This document shows, in pieces, positions 36,508 to 47,845 of a stretch of DNA of 64,000 nt. The stretch is taken from the NCBI GenBank assembly GCA_036898135.1, contig CM072516.1:60270240-60334239 (forward strand). The letters run 5' to 3'. Under the pieces are notes generated by a model. The model saw only the letters and a program-made list of their open reading frames with translations, did no database searches and was not told the origin of the DNA. The stretch's first letter is position 1. The number at the start of each line of letters is the position of its first letter. A program made the translations under genes and the position numbers. The DNA comes from Oncomelania hupensis (lineage: Eukaryota > Mollusca > Gastropoda > Littorinimorpha > Pomatiopsidae).

Positions 36508-38045
36508 TATCCCGTATCATTGACTAAATGGCCAATGCTAACGTCCATACAGGAACACTGTTCATAGAAAACGGTGTTCTTTCCGATCTGAATATTTGTA
36601 TTGCAAAAAAATACGTTTGGATAACAATTCTTCAGTGCTCTGAATATTAACATAAGTAGTACATGATTTATATGGTAAAAAACCTCAATCCAAAACTCAT
36701 TACATTCGACAGTGGATATTGGAAGGCTTTCAGCTAACATATCAATACGTTTTAGAAAAGGAAATATATTTATACTTTTCCATTTACAATTTCCATATTG
36801 AAGTTTTCTTATCAATAATAGTTTCAAAGATTGAATGTACTCTTTTAGTTCGGGTATTAGTTAGTTATTCATTGCTTACACGGTCCAGAGGACTGCAAAG
36901 AGCCGAATTAGGACCATAAAATCAAGACCACAACTTCGCTGAAAGAGGACTCGCCCCTGATCCGCATAAAAGATCTGCCGAAACAACCCATAGTGGTAAC
37001 ACTTAAGGCACTCCACCAGCCGATCACTTTACAATAAAGACATCCCACCCAGGGGACGCTGAGGCTATACTGTAATTTATCGAACCCCCGTTTACAAAAA
37101 TAAAATAGAATAGAAACATCATTATACAATATCAATAAAACACATACATATAAAATGCATACAATGCCAACTAATAACATCATAGGAAGCCCCAGTGACC
37201 ATTTGGCAGAAAGCATCCAATATTCCCAAGCTGATCCAACAGACCTTACAAACAAATGAGGAGCTTAAGTTTGTCCTAGAAGAGTTTTCAAGAAAAATGG
37301 TAGGTGACTGGTCTAGCGACGATGAAGATAGTTTAGTAGATTGATAGAACAGAGTAGGAATGAGAAAGAACAAAGGAGAAAGACAGCGACAGTGGGAATT
37401 TAAAGCACTAAATTTCCAGAAAGTGGGGATACTATTTATACTGAAACCCCGGTACCCCTACGGGGGAAATTTCGGGTATTCGAAGACCTTTTACAATATT
37501 TTTTATAGCACTAGTTCGGCTAATTCGGTCTCTCTTATATTCCCACACAAATTCAAAAACAGTTTCTTGTACCCAACTTATTACCTTGTCTGGAGGATTG
37601 GGAAATAGTATCTACAAATGAATTAGTTTCGACAAAATTAATGACTTAAGACTCGCAAGTGGGGTTATTTGACTTTTTGACTAGATTCTATATAATACCT
37701 TTACCTCCAAGAAACTTTCTCTCATATTTATCCATATGCAATCCTTTAAGTCGTTTGTAAACCAGATACCTAAAAATTTTAATTTGCTGGGGTTCCAACT
37801 CAGTTTTAAATGTTGCATATCTTGAATCGGTGAGCTGCATTTATTGCCTAACCAAACAGCACTACGTTTTTCTGAGTTTAACCTAAGCCCAGAATATTTC
37901 CCAAAAGTTTCAATTAATTTAACAGATTCTTCAAAAGACTCTTGATCACCATTTAACATTAATTCTGTATCATCGGCATACTGTGAGATTTTGTGTTCTA
38001 TATAAATAATACTTATGCCCTTAATCTTATAATTCTGTCTTTTTT
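36508..38045 (-). mobile_element. L1/Tx1-type LINE fragment, split by a retroposon
   Basis: The minus-strand frames in order are KISQYADDTELML with the catalytic YADD (about 37990), the RT thumb LILSKLIHL...LFPNPPDKVISWV with FVWEYKRDRI (37690-37485), and after the insertion LLIRKLQYGNCKWKSINIF to the end at 36508. This is the order expected of L1/Tx1-type reverse transcriptases. It contains an internal stop and lacks EN. Confidence 0.8.
36859..37470 (-). mobile_element. 5'-hairpin retroposon, full-length copy 5
   Basis: Inserted into the L1/Tx1-type fragment with a perfect 10-bp target duplication, TTCGGGTATT (36849-36858 and 37471-37480). The minus strand starts with CCCCCGTAGGGGTACCGGGG; hairpin changes are matched on both sides. 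It ends CTCTGGACCGTGTAAGCAA plus an AATAACTAACT tail. Length 612 bp. Confidence 0.9.
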
Positions 38046-38644
38046 TCTTCTTTTTTTGTGTGAGAGAACCACAAGGCACCCCGAAGCAGACGTTTTCATT
38101 ACTCCTATTATAATCGACAATGTGATGTGTTTGTTGCATCTGTTTATGTAATCGATTTGTTCGTTCATTATCATCATCCGTCGTCATAATCATTGTTTTT
38201 GTCCTCCTCATCATACAATAATCTTCTTTGTCGTTGTAATCATCGCCGTCTTCGTCAGCATCACTATTATCACCATCGTCATCATTGTCGTCGGTGTCTT
38301 CGCATCGTAAGCATAACCTTTGTGGTCATGGTTATTCCATCGTAATTTGTACTGGTCGATTGTTATTCTTTTGGTTTTGCATGACCGCAAATAATTTGTC
38401 CAAATTAATCCTTTGGACGCATAAAATGTCTTATGTCTAACCTCTAGTTTGATGCGTAAATGTCAAACATATTAATCATCCTTCTATGGTCTCTAAATGC
38501 AACAATATTATATATAATATGTCTAAATACTGTATTACGCGATTATTGTTGCTATGACAATTTAATTTCGTTGTTTTGAATTTGTATATGCAGATGGACT
38601 TTATCGGAAAATCTTGTAAATGTTTTTGAGGACAATAAAGTCTG

Positions 38645-38721
38645 TTTGTCTGACCTGTCCTGTCCTAGCTCCTGTCCTGTCCTGTCCAGTCCAGTCAAGT
38701 CCAGCCCTATCTTATCTTACA

Positions 38722-38725
<4 letters not shown>
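38645..38725. repeat. (CCTGT)n short tandem repeat
   Basis: Degenerate CCTGT/CCAGT pentamers lying next to the tetranucleotide tract. Confidence 0.7.
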
Positions 38726-38807
<82 letters not shown>

Positions 38808-38808
38808 A

Positions 38809-38873
<65 letters not shown>

Positions 38874-38910
38874 GTCTGTCTTTGTGTCTGTCCGTCCGTC
38901 CGTCCGTCCG

Positions 38911-38995
<85 letters not shown>

Positions 38996-38996
38996 A
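38725..38996. repeat. (TATC)n microsatellite abutting a splice donor
   Basis: About 270 bp of TATC/TCTA units with one GTCC-rich interruption at 38873-38912. On the minus strand it begins within five bases of the donor of the EGF exon at 38998-39099, whose intron reads GTATAGATAGATAG. The Ile-Tyr-Leu-Ser open frames are artefacts. Confidence 0.95.
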
Positions 38997-38997
38997 C

Positions 38998-39099
38998 CTT
39001 TAAATTCACAGCTACCATTGGTCCTGTGGCAGGAACTATTGACACACCGACTGTCGCAAGTGAAGTTGCACCAATCTCCATATGTACCTCTTGCACAGT
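38998..39099 (-). CDS. EGF-like exon d (102 bp, phase 1-1)
   Basis: On the minus strand acceptor GTTTCAG and donor AAAG|GTATAG bound 102 bp encoding (D)[18 protein letters not shown], then VNSSC...NGSCEFKG. The six cysteines are spaced as in MEGF/scavenger-receptor-F type EGF repeats. The exon starts with two bases and ends with one base of a codon, so it can be added or skipped without frame change. It is homologous to the exons at 45510, 50823 and 54986 and is the most diverged of the four. Confidence 0.82.
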
Positions 39100-39772
39100 C
39101 TGAAACGTCACCGTTCCACCACCACGCCATTATCACCACCAACATCATCATATTCATCAACAACAACATTATCCTCATGATCATCACTGTTATTATTTTC
39201 TTTCCAAAATCGTCGTTGATTGTCGTCCTTATCAAATATCAAGGACTGGATTTCATTCGAGATATGAAGAAAATTGCCACGAACAGAGTATAATATAATG
39301 TAGAACGCAGTATGTACTGTTATTAAAATAAACGTACCCAATACTCTGACTCGAGGCAAGACAAGTTTATTCCCAAAAAGACCCATTATGGGTACACAGA
39401 CATGGATAAAATGGCATACACAAACATGCAAAATAATTCAATATATAGCATTTTAAATTAAAAACTAAATAAATAAGTAAAACAAAATAAAATGAAATAA
39501 AATAAAAAATTAATAAATAATACAAAATAAAAAGAAAATGTTTTTATGTACACAGAAGAAGGATGGAAAATTAAGTTAATTTAATTGGGGGTAGCAATAT
39601 AAATCAAAACTAACAATAATTTGAATCCATACATATTAATGACAAACTGCTATAATGTTTGTTACACACAACATGCACGTATCAGAAATAGAGGAATTTT
39701 AACACGTAAATAAAATGTTAACATTGTTTCATTATTAATGTTATTACGTTAACAAGCTTTAATAATACTGAC

Positions 39773-41324
39773 TGTCACGTGGGGTTTATGGGCTCTGCAC
39801 AATGGAATTATGGACCCTCACGTTTATTCGGTGGGAACTGCTAGTAAGTCACCCTATGAATTACTTTAATAAATTTATATGTTTAGCTCGTTCTGTGTTA
39901 AGGTTGGGGTACAGAAATAGATAGAAAAATGGTAAAAGAATACTGTCACACTAGCTTTCACACGGCTATGAATCATATGTAGTCCAGCCACTTGATAACA
40001 GTTAAAATCACACATTTATTTCTTCTACTCTATACAAGATTCTCTAAGTACTAATCTAACTTAAAATGTCTCAGTCACTGCTAATAGTTCGATCGCTGAT
40101 AGTCTAGGCAGCTGTTATATCTTCCTCGGGCACTTTGCTAGTATATTTCATGTAGAGTTGGACTACTGTGGTCCGTTTTACAGTTTCTGAAGAGTTGGAC
40201 TACTGTGGTCCTGTATTGATCAGTTTAAGTGCACCTTCGGAGATTACACTTAACTTTCTTATGGTGCGGTCGAAGTCCTTCTGTGAGGTAGCTTCTGGTC
40301 CACCTGTGTCGTTGTGTAGTTGGGTTCCCTTGCCACGCTGTGGGGTCTGACAGGGTGTTTTTCAAGGTAGCTCTTGCCGGCTTGTGCGGCAGAGTCTCCT
40401 CAACCAACTAGTCGTTTCTGTGGAGTGGGACGCACAGGATAGCTCGGGATAGCTCGCGATAGCTCGGGATAGCTCGCCTGCTCGTCTGTAATATAAGAGA
40501 CGAAATTCTGCACAACCCTGAATAATCGGTTTGTGCAGAGCGTCTCACTGAAAGCCAAAGTAGCCCTCAGTGATAGCTCCACATCTCTATACATAAGCGA
40601 CGAACATTCTGCTACTTCCGGGTTCCACTGGAATCTCACTCTAAATTCCTATACATACATAAATATCAAACGTGGCTAACTATACACATACAGAATTAAT
40701 AATATTATAAACATTCCGTGGTACAGCCACTTGTCTGCAAACATACATATAAGTTAAACAACAGTGGTTCCGTACGGGATACAACATGGCGGCGCAACCG
40801 GTCGTGTTTCACCACGTGTTCGGCCTTCCACGTGGTCACGCACATTCGGATTAATCATTCACATTTATGCATAGCAAATTCCACAAACATAATTTCAACA
40901 ATAATACAAATATATCACGATGAAACAGAAGGGTGTTCATTTACCTGTTTGACACGTTCAGGCCCGTGTTGACTAAATAGAATTCTGAGATTCTAAGTCC
41001 TGCTTCCTGGTCTAAGTGTGAAGATAGTTCTCTGCTACCTAAGTAGATGTTACTTCTTCCTCGTCTCACACACGACTGATTCAAACTGTGTGTGGCTCTG
41101 ACACAGTCAGAACTGCTCTACCGCTAAGCCTGCTTCTGATTGGTTAAAACGGTCAAATTCAAAGCTCAAGTGCTGACTCACTGCGGAGCGTGGGTCGGGC
41201 TCGCGGTGTGTGGCTTGCTGTGTAATTTACTTGCTGCTGTGTACTATACTGACTCTCTACTTTTACAAAGACTGCACAAGGCTGAATAGTCAATGAGCAG
41301 AGTTAAACTAGCCAATTCATGACA
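39773..41324 (+). mobile_element. Solo LTR (family 1), 1552 bp
   Basis: Begins TGTCACGTGGGG, ends CCAATTCATGACA, and is flanked by a perfect 5-bp duplication CTGAC (39768-39772 and 41325-41329). TG...CA ends with a 5-bp duplication are the hallmark of LTR retrotransposon integration. No second LTR or internal coding region is seen, so it is a solo LTR left by recombination. A truncated inverted relative lies at 50004-50671. Confidence 0.82.
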
Positions 41325-41657
41325 CTGACTTACTGTTACATGTAGATGACAACAATTTTTCAAATTTAATGGCATTGGGATGTTAATAATAATATGATTT
41401 TAATCATTGTCTTCTTGGAATTACAAAATGTGAAAACACAAAAAACAAATAATGACACTCATCGCCCAGATCGTCCTATCCTATCCTATCATATTCTGTC
41501 CCGTAACCCTGAGAACGTAGGGGCACCACAGATGATCGTTTAACCAGCATACTCCATCTTTCTCTGTCCTCAGCAGCCCTGTAGGGCTTCGCTCAGTGTC
41601 AAACCAGTCCATTCTCGAATGTTGTCCTCCCACCACTTTTTCGGTCTCCTTCTTCTT

Positions 41658-43173
41658 CTACCTCCTTGCACTGTGCCTTGCAGAATAGTCCTTGCAAGGC
41701 CTGATGATCTGGTGACGTGGCCATACCATCGAAGTTTCGGTTTCGTTCACCACTGTGAGCAGGTCATCGTGTTGTCCAATGGCTTGTGTGATGGTCTGTC
41801 GGACTTCGTCGTTGGTGATGTGCTGGGTATAGGAAATGCCCAGAAGTCTTCTGTAGCACCTCATCTCCATGCTTTGTATTCTTCGTTGGAGATCTGCAAT
41901 GAGGGTCCATGCTTCGCAAGCATATAGGAAGATGGAGATGACAAGGGAGCGCAGCAGTCTTACTTTGGAATGTCTTTCCAAATGGGCTTCAACCTTGTCA
42001 GGGCAGCAGTTGTTTGTGCGATCCTGGAGTACTTCCTGTCGGGACCCATTGTCTGATACAATGGCTCCTAAATATTTGAAGCTAAGCACTGTGTTGAGGG
42101 ATTGGCCTTGGACATTGATGTCCGTGTTGATGCCATTGGTGTTGTTGGTCATCATTTTGGTCTTCTCTGCACTTATTTCCTTTCCATAAGCTCTGGAGGT
42201 GGTGTCAAGCCTCTGTACCAGCTGTTCAAGTTCTTGTTCCTCTCCAGCCAATCCATCAATGTCATCCGCAAAACGAAGATTGGAGATTGCTCTACCCCCT
42301 ATGCTGTCTGTGCCTTCATGATCTGCAAGAACATCTGACATGATGCGCTCTACGAAGATGTTGAAGAGCGTTGGAGAGAGTAGACATCCTTGATGCACAC
42401 CGATTGTTGTTCTGAACCAGTTCCCGATGGCGCTGTTGTGGAGGACTGCACTGGTAGCCTTGTCATACAGGCTTTTGATGACTTCAATAATTTTAGGGCT
42501 GATGTTGTGCACTTTCATTGTTGCCCATAGAGCTGCATGCCAGACTCAGTCAAACGCCTTCTTGAAGTCTATGAACACATGATACACACCAGCTCAATGC
42601 CTATGTGAGCAGCACTCTTAAGTTCTCCCACATTTTGCTGGCTGCGGGCTATTTATAGCTTGCCTACACCCTCCCTTTCAGTGAAAGGAAAGGAAAGAAG
42701 AGCACCTGCGAAGCTATTTATAGCTAGCCTGGCAGAACTAGCTTCAAAACCTAAAAGCTTGGGTTGAGTCGGTGTGGATATAGATGTTGTTGGTGCTGTA
42801 GGTATTTCTCACAGATTATTCTGAGGTTGAAAATATGTTCAGTGGTACTTCGCCCTGCCCTGAATCCTGCTTGTTCTTCAGCTATGATTTGTTCAGCTTG
42901 GGGTTTCAACCTGTTGAGTATTATTTTCAGGAGGACCTTGCTGGGATGGCTGATGTGGCTGATGGTGCGGTAATTTTCATACTCCTGAAGGTTACCTTTT
43001 TTGGGAAGAGTGATGACAAGCGACTGGGTCCATGGTATAGGCCACTCCCCACTCTGCCAGATCTTGTTACAGATAATGGTGAGGGCATCAATCATCGCTT
43101 CTCCTCCTGCTTGTAGCAGTTCCGCGGGTATTTTGTCCACTCCCGCTGACTTCCCTTTCTTTAGCGATTGCAC
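41658..43173 (-). pseudogene. RTE-like reverse transcriptase of copy D (interrupted)
   Basis: 43173-42780 carries KKGKSAGVDKIPAELLQAGG through EEQAGFRAGRSTTEHIFNL. The MITE then interrupts the coding sequence. 42518-41658 carries GVHQGCLLSPTLFNIFVE, LRFADDIDGLAGE and the GHVTR-type C-terminal region. The interruption and later frame changes inactivate it. Confidence 0.88.
42585..42776. mobile_element. 190-bp MITE copy 1 (CACACC termini, 4-bp TSD)
   Basis: The ends CACACCAGCTCAA and its imperfect complement (TTGAGTCGGTGTG) form terminal inverted repeats, and the flanks duplicate GATA (42581-42584 and 42777-42780). Comparison with RTE copy F at about 52760, which is uninterrupted, confirms the insertion. 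The interior has two TATAAATAG/CTATTTATAG blocks. No coding capacity. Confidence 0.88.
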
Positions 43174-43524
43174 TGCTGCCTCAACTTCTTCCCGGAGAAT
43201 TGGGAGGATTTCTTCTTCTTCTCTGTTCTCGGGACATGCTAAAACTGATGGGTCTCCATTTGGTGTATGGTTGTAAAGGTCAGAGCAGTACTATGTCCAT
43301 CTGTCCAAGACTTCTTGTTCTTCTGTAAGGCATATGCCAGACTAGCTTTTGATCGTGGAGACTTTGGGCTGTTTGACACTTGTCAGCCGCTTCACAGTCT
43401 GGTAGGCCTCCTTGCTGTTGTTCTTGTTCAGACTGTTCTCTATTTCCTGGACTGATCTTCTATCTAGTTCTCCTTTGCTGTGCGCATGCCTTTTCGGATA
43501 TCATTGTTGATTTTTCGGTAGACA

Positions 43525-44193
43525 TCAGCTCCCTGTGAGGTGTTCTTTTTCTTTTTTTATTTCTCTTCTTTTATCACACAGATCCAAAAGTTCAGGTGTG
43601 ATCCACGGTTTCTTCTTTGGTCGGTGATTGCCAAGGATCCCAGTGGCGGCATCTGTCACAGCTGAGTTGAAGGTGGTGGTCATGGTGTTGACATCTACTT
43701 CACCAGCCCCCAAAATGAGCAGTGGTGCAAATTTCCCTGCAATTGTGGCCTGAAATAGTTCTGCCACCTCCGGGTCTTGCAGTTTGTCCAGATCGAACTT
43801 CAGTCTAGTGCACTTTGCTGTATTTACTCTCTTCAATTGGAGCCGGAAAGACATCATCACGAGATCGTGGTCACTTCCGATGTCTGCTCCTGGAAAAGTG
43901 CGTGTCCTGCCAATGTTGATGCTTGATCTGAAGCGTTTCTTGACCATGATGTAGTCTATTTGGTTGTGATGCTCCCCGCCGGGGCTGTGCCATGTCCATC
44001 GTCTGGAGTTTGGACCAAGCGTGTTTGCCAGTACCAGATTGTTGTATCTGGCAAACTCCAAGAGTCTCAGACCACTGTCATTTGTCTCGTTGTTGCAGTG
44101 GGGTCCACATGTGTCTCCCCAGTTGTGGTGCGCAACTTGGCCAACCTTGGCATTCCAGTCGCCTTGCACTATGACTATGTCCTTCTTCGGCAC
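43525..44193 (-). pseudogene. RTE-like endonuclease domain (APE type) of copy D
   Basis: Conserved endonuclease motifs are visible: IVQGDWNAKVG, then WTWHSPGG...NQIDYIMV, then GSDHDLVM, matching the Mg-binding and catalytic blocks of the exonuclease III/APE fold. This nuclease nicks the target for reverse transcription. The N-terminal part is lost and the frame is broken downstream before the RT. Confidence 0.88.
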
Positions 44194-44222
44194 TTGGTCA
44201 AGGACTGCCTGTAGATTTTCCT

Positions 44223-45044
44223 AAAAATCATCCACTTCGCTGTCGTTGTCGCGAAAATATGCGTCTCTTCTATCAGCAACGGTGCATCGTTTGTTTTGAT
44301 TTTCTTGATGTTCATAATAACAATGTTTTAGAAACCTTTAAATTTTCAGTCTCAGAATTCCAAGGTCTGTGTTTTGACGTCGGCGTATCATACGTCATAG
44401 ACCGATTGCGTCATAGTAGACGTAAACAAAAGACTTCACTGAGAGAAGAGATTGCGACTCAGGGAGACATCGCTACCTCAGACATTCAACACGGCATAAC
44501 AAGTGCAAAGCACACCAGTTGAAAAAATCGATCAAGGAGGATACCGAGAGGTACCTTAGGTGTGCACTGTGAGTCAGCCGGCACGTACGGGTGGGAGTGA
44601 CCATCAGCTTTCACTGACTCAGAGGTCCAGTGACCAAGGTCGTCAACTGGCCGTTACCGTGGGGGAGGCCATTTGCTTTCACGAACCGTTGGGTTCAATT
44701 CTTCATGCGCCATCGTGGGTACGTGTTCAGCTAGGCTATACTAGGCTAACAGATGCCAGATAGATAGCTATATAGGTAAACATAAACAATAATAACAATG
44801 TGTTTTATTCCATGTTAGTTAGTTTATTTTCGTGTGAAATAAATGTAAGTTTTCCATCATTGTTTCTATATTTTTAGCCTCAGTGCATTCTAGACCGATT
44901 CTTAGATCTTTAAGACTTCATCTCACAGCGTTGATAGATATATGTTTATGTTCAGATTTAGATCTCTTGCAGAGGCTCCGGTTTGGGAAAAAAAAAAGTT
45001 TTTAAAGCGAAGCCTGAGATTCCCTGAATAATGAAAATTGCAGT
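44223..45044. other. Intergenic/intronic, no feature seen
   Basis: No open frame with recognisable motif and no clear repeat match inside the window. Confidence 0.4.
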
Positions 45045-45430
45045 CCCTAAACAATTAATTGTTTACGTAAATAATGCATTATTTAGCAACATCTTCTAAA
45101 TAATACATTATTTCTGCTAAATTATGCATTAAATAGGTAAACAAATCATTATTTAGAAACATTTATACATACATTATTTAATACAATCTGCTAAATAATG
45201 AATTATTTAGGTAAATAATTGTTTTATTTAGCAACAATGCCTTATTTACCTATATCGTGATTAATTTTCATAAAAAGTGTACTGCTCAGGTAAATAATAA
45301 GTTATTTACGGAGAAAATATATTATTTAGAGAAATCTTACATCGTTTGTAAACAAATGATTATTTAGAAAATATGCATCTATATTAAGATTATTTAGTTG
45401 AAAGTAGGCTAGTTCAAAAATAAAACGCCG
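45045..45430. repeat. AT-rich foldback arm (single)
   Basis: Closely matches the right arm (12180-12560) of the foldback element at 11-12.5 kb, including flanking GAAAATT(T/G)CAGTCCCTA. No opposing arm is present, so it is a solo arm or a deletion derivative. Confidence 0.65.
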
Positions 45431-45509
45431 AACAAAAATCCCAATTACATATTTAACACATGGAATTTCTATACTCACGAGTCAATAATTTTATACCATT
45501 AATACATAC

Positions 45510-45611
45510 CTTCAAAGTCACAGCTACCGTTGGTTCTGTCGCATTCAACATCAACACACCGGCTGTCGCAAGTAAAGTTGCACCACTCTCCGTATAAACC
45601 TAATGGGCAGT
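45510..45611 (-). CDS. EGF-like exon c (102 bp, phase 1-1)
   Basis: Minus strand, bounded by acceptor GTGTTTCAG and donor GAAG|GTATGT. It encodes (D)[18 protein letters not shown], then VDVEC and NGSCDFEG, with six cysteines. It has the same length, phase and pattern as exons a, b and d. Such EGF units form the extracellular, ligand-binding stalk of MEGF/draper-like or scavenger receptors. Confidence 0.87.
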
Positions 45612-45991
45612 CTGAAACACCACCACCAACAGAAAGCCATCGTCATCATCGTCATCATCATCACCATCATCGTAAGTTTTACAATCATCATTGTCCTAAT
45701 CATGATTGTAATTGTTTAATTCAAGGACTGGACTTCATTTAAAATACCAAGCACTCAGCCCCATAACCAGAATCTTTATATATATATATATATATATAAA
45801 CTTTCACACTTTTAAGAATGCTGGCTCCACACAAGTATAGGTGAGGATGAAACTGAAAGAGGTTAAAATATATAATTAAAAAAATGTCTGTGTATTTGTG
45901 AGAGCTAGTGCTCAATAGAAATTCACACGTTGGCTCTGATCAGTGATCGTCACCAAATTTGCAATGAACATAGGTTGTTTCCCTGCGAATG

Positions 45992-46575
45992 TGTTACGTT
46001 GAAACGCAAACGAAAGTATGTCTGAAACGCGCACGATAGATCTAATCGTTTCGTTTTGCAAAGTATTCAATAATGGAGTTTATTTACCTTTGATTTGAGT
46101 TTGCATTGTTGTTAGGAGAGGCTTTGTATAACGTTGATAATTTGCGTTAGTCGATATTATTGGAGAATTTTCTGGATCTGCGTGTTTACTCTCGATAGAA
46201 GTTTCCCGATGGACGTCGAGGTGAGAGAACGTTCCGGGTATGTTTAGAAATATGTATGACGTAAGTCAGTGATGACGATCTTTAATTCTGATTGGTTGTA
46301 ACGCGTTATTCTAGAACGACCTGAGGTCATCTCGAGTTGAGAGAAAAAATTATATATTCGATGCTCTGTGTGTTGTTGGGAGTTGAGTTGAGAATTGTAT
46401 GCAGTTGTTGATGTGTGCTGAATAAAAGTGGAAAACTTCATACGGCGACTTTGTGACTTGTATGCTGATTGAAAGGGTTGCGTGGATAAACGAATCTGAG
46501 CTACACTCATCAGTACTTCAGCATTGGGGCTGAATCCACTACTGATAAAACACCAACATCGAATCGAGTGTAACA
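45992..46575 (+). mobile_element. Solo LTR (family 2), copy 1
   Basis: 584 bp starting TGTTACGTTGAAA and ending CGAGTGTAACA, flanked by GAATG on both sides (45987-45991 and 46576-46580). A TATA-like ATTATATATTCGA and a polyadenylation-like GCTGAATAAAAGTGG occur in the order expected of an LTR U3-R. The copy at 56035-56615 shares all of these. Confidence 0.88.
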
Positions 46576-47092
46576 GAATGGTATTGCTGTTTACAAATAC
46601 CTTCATTTTTACTAGCAACACTTTTAAACGACACAGGCCAATATAATTTATTGTCTTAAAACAAAAAGGTCAATCTAAAATTATCTTCCACAAAAACTAC
46701 CTTTTCAAGACAATAGTTACTGCACAAACATTAGGCACAACAGAACTACCTACTTCAGAACAACTTTACACAAGACTTTATTTTCTTCTTTTTTTCTCGC
46801 CATTCATCTGGCATTTCCAGTTGTTTTTTGTTTTTTAAATTAACAATTTTGGTATTTATTAGAGTGAACTTTTAATGTCAAGGTTGAGTTGCCCATTGCA
46901 GACGCTACTTGTGATTTTGTCCTTTTTTTCAAATGATAAAAGCAGCATGGTTTACATTGGGGATAGTTGAATGCTGTAGTGCGGGAAGGTTTTGCGGGTG
47001 TTTCAGGTGTGGCTGTAGACACGATGTCACCAGTCAGCTCTCTTTTACGGGAGATGAAAGAGGTTGTGGGGAGAGAATATGGTAGAACCTAT
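46576..47092. other. Intronic/intergenic, no feature seen
   Basis: A 60-aa minus-strand frame (46840-47022) with paired Cys residues is not recognised. Confidence 0.35.
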
Positions 47093-47523
47093 AATCCTAT
47101 TCTATCCTATCCCGTAACTCTGAGGTCGTTGCGCACCACAGATGATCGTTTAACCAGCGCACTCCATCTTTCTCTGTCATCAGCAACCCTGATGGTTTCG
47201 CTCAGTGTCAAGCCAGTCCATTCTCGAAAGTTGTCCTCCCACCTCTTTTTCGGTCTTCCTCTTCTTCTACCTCCTTGCACCGTGCCTTGCGTGATGGTCT
47301 TTGCAAGGCCTTATGATCTGAAGAGGTGGCCATACCATCGGAGTTTCCGTTTCTTCACCACTGTTGATTGATTGATTGATTAATTGTTGCTTTAGGTCCA
47401 GCGGACTCTTCCGAGCCAAATCAGGACCGGACAAACCCCGATCCGCATAAAAGATCTGCTGAAACACTTCACCACTGTGAGCAGGTCATCGCGTTGTCCA
47501 ATGGTTTGTGTGATGGTCTGTCA
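47093..47523 (-). mobile_element. RTE-like 3' fragment (copy E), split by a retroposon
   Basis: The (GGATA)-type 3' tail is at 47093-47111 and C-terminal coding homology extends to about 47523. A hairpin-retroposon 3' fragment is inserted at about 47365-47466 with the duplication CTTCACCACTG on both sides. The downstream half of this copy is repeated in the tandem duplication (48468-48715). Confidence 0.82.
47365..47466 (-). mobile_element. 5'-hairpin retroposon, 5'-truncated copy
   Basis: Only the last 80 bp or so of the family, plus a (TCAA)n tail, seen as TTGATTGATTGATTGATTAATTG on the plus strand. An 11-bp duplication CTTCACCACTG brackets it. 5' truncation with a tail and duplication is typical of LINE-driven insertion. 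A duplicated copy lies at about 48550-48653. Confidence 0.85.
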
Positions 47524-47714
47524 AACCCACCTTTTAGCCATTCCTCCTTTTTTAAGCTTTAAATAATTTCCTCAAAAATGACTACACGAATGAATACATA
47601 CACTCCCTTAAATGATATGAGAAGATGGAAGGAATGAGCAGAGGGGATATTGAAATACTATAGATGCCTCTCCATCCCAATTGTTATTCATCAGTGGGGA
47701 TGCCAAAACGAGTA

Positions 47715-47845
47715 GTCAGTAATATGTATAATGCATATATTATAGCAAAATGAATGTATAATGAGGTATATACTATAGCAAAATGAATGTATAATGCGGT
47801 ATATATTATAGCAAAATGAATGTATAATGCGGTATATATTTGTAA
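47715..47845. repeat. 33-bp minisatellite (ATGAATGTATAATGCGGTAT family), array 1
   Basis: Three to four units of ATGAATGTATAATG(C/A)GGTAT plus ATATTATAGCAAA. The same array occurs at 48905-49030 (duplicated), 50671-50757 and, largest, 54606-54918. Confidence 0.9.

Larger units (their letters stand above)
41472..44222 (-). mobile_element. RTE-like non-LTR retrotransposon, longest copy (D)
   Basis: The minus-strand copy reaches from 44222 (5'-truncated) to the (GGATA)n tail at 41475-41495. It contains most of the apurinic-type endonuclease, the reverse transcriptase and the C-terminal domain. A 192-bp MITE is inserted at 42585-42776 with duplication of GATA. Confidence 0.9.

Noticed and set aside
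38620..39003. Long Ile-Tyr-Leu-Ser open frames
   Set aside because: Translations of the (TATC)n microsatellite in different frames. No coding sequence.
39773..41324. Complete LTR retrotransposon
   Set aside because: Only one pair of TG...CA termini with a 5-bp duplication is seen, and no gag or pol coding sequence lies inside, so a solo LTR explains it.
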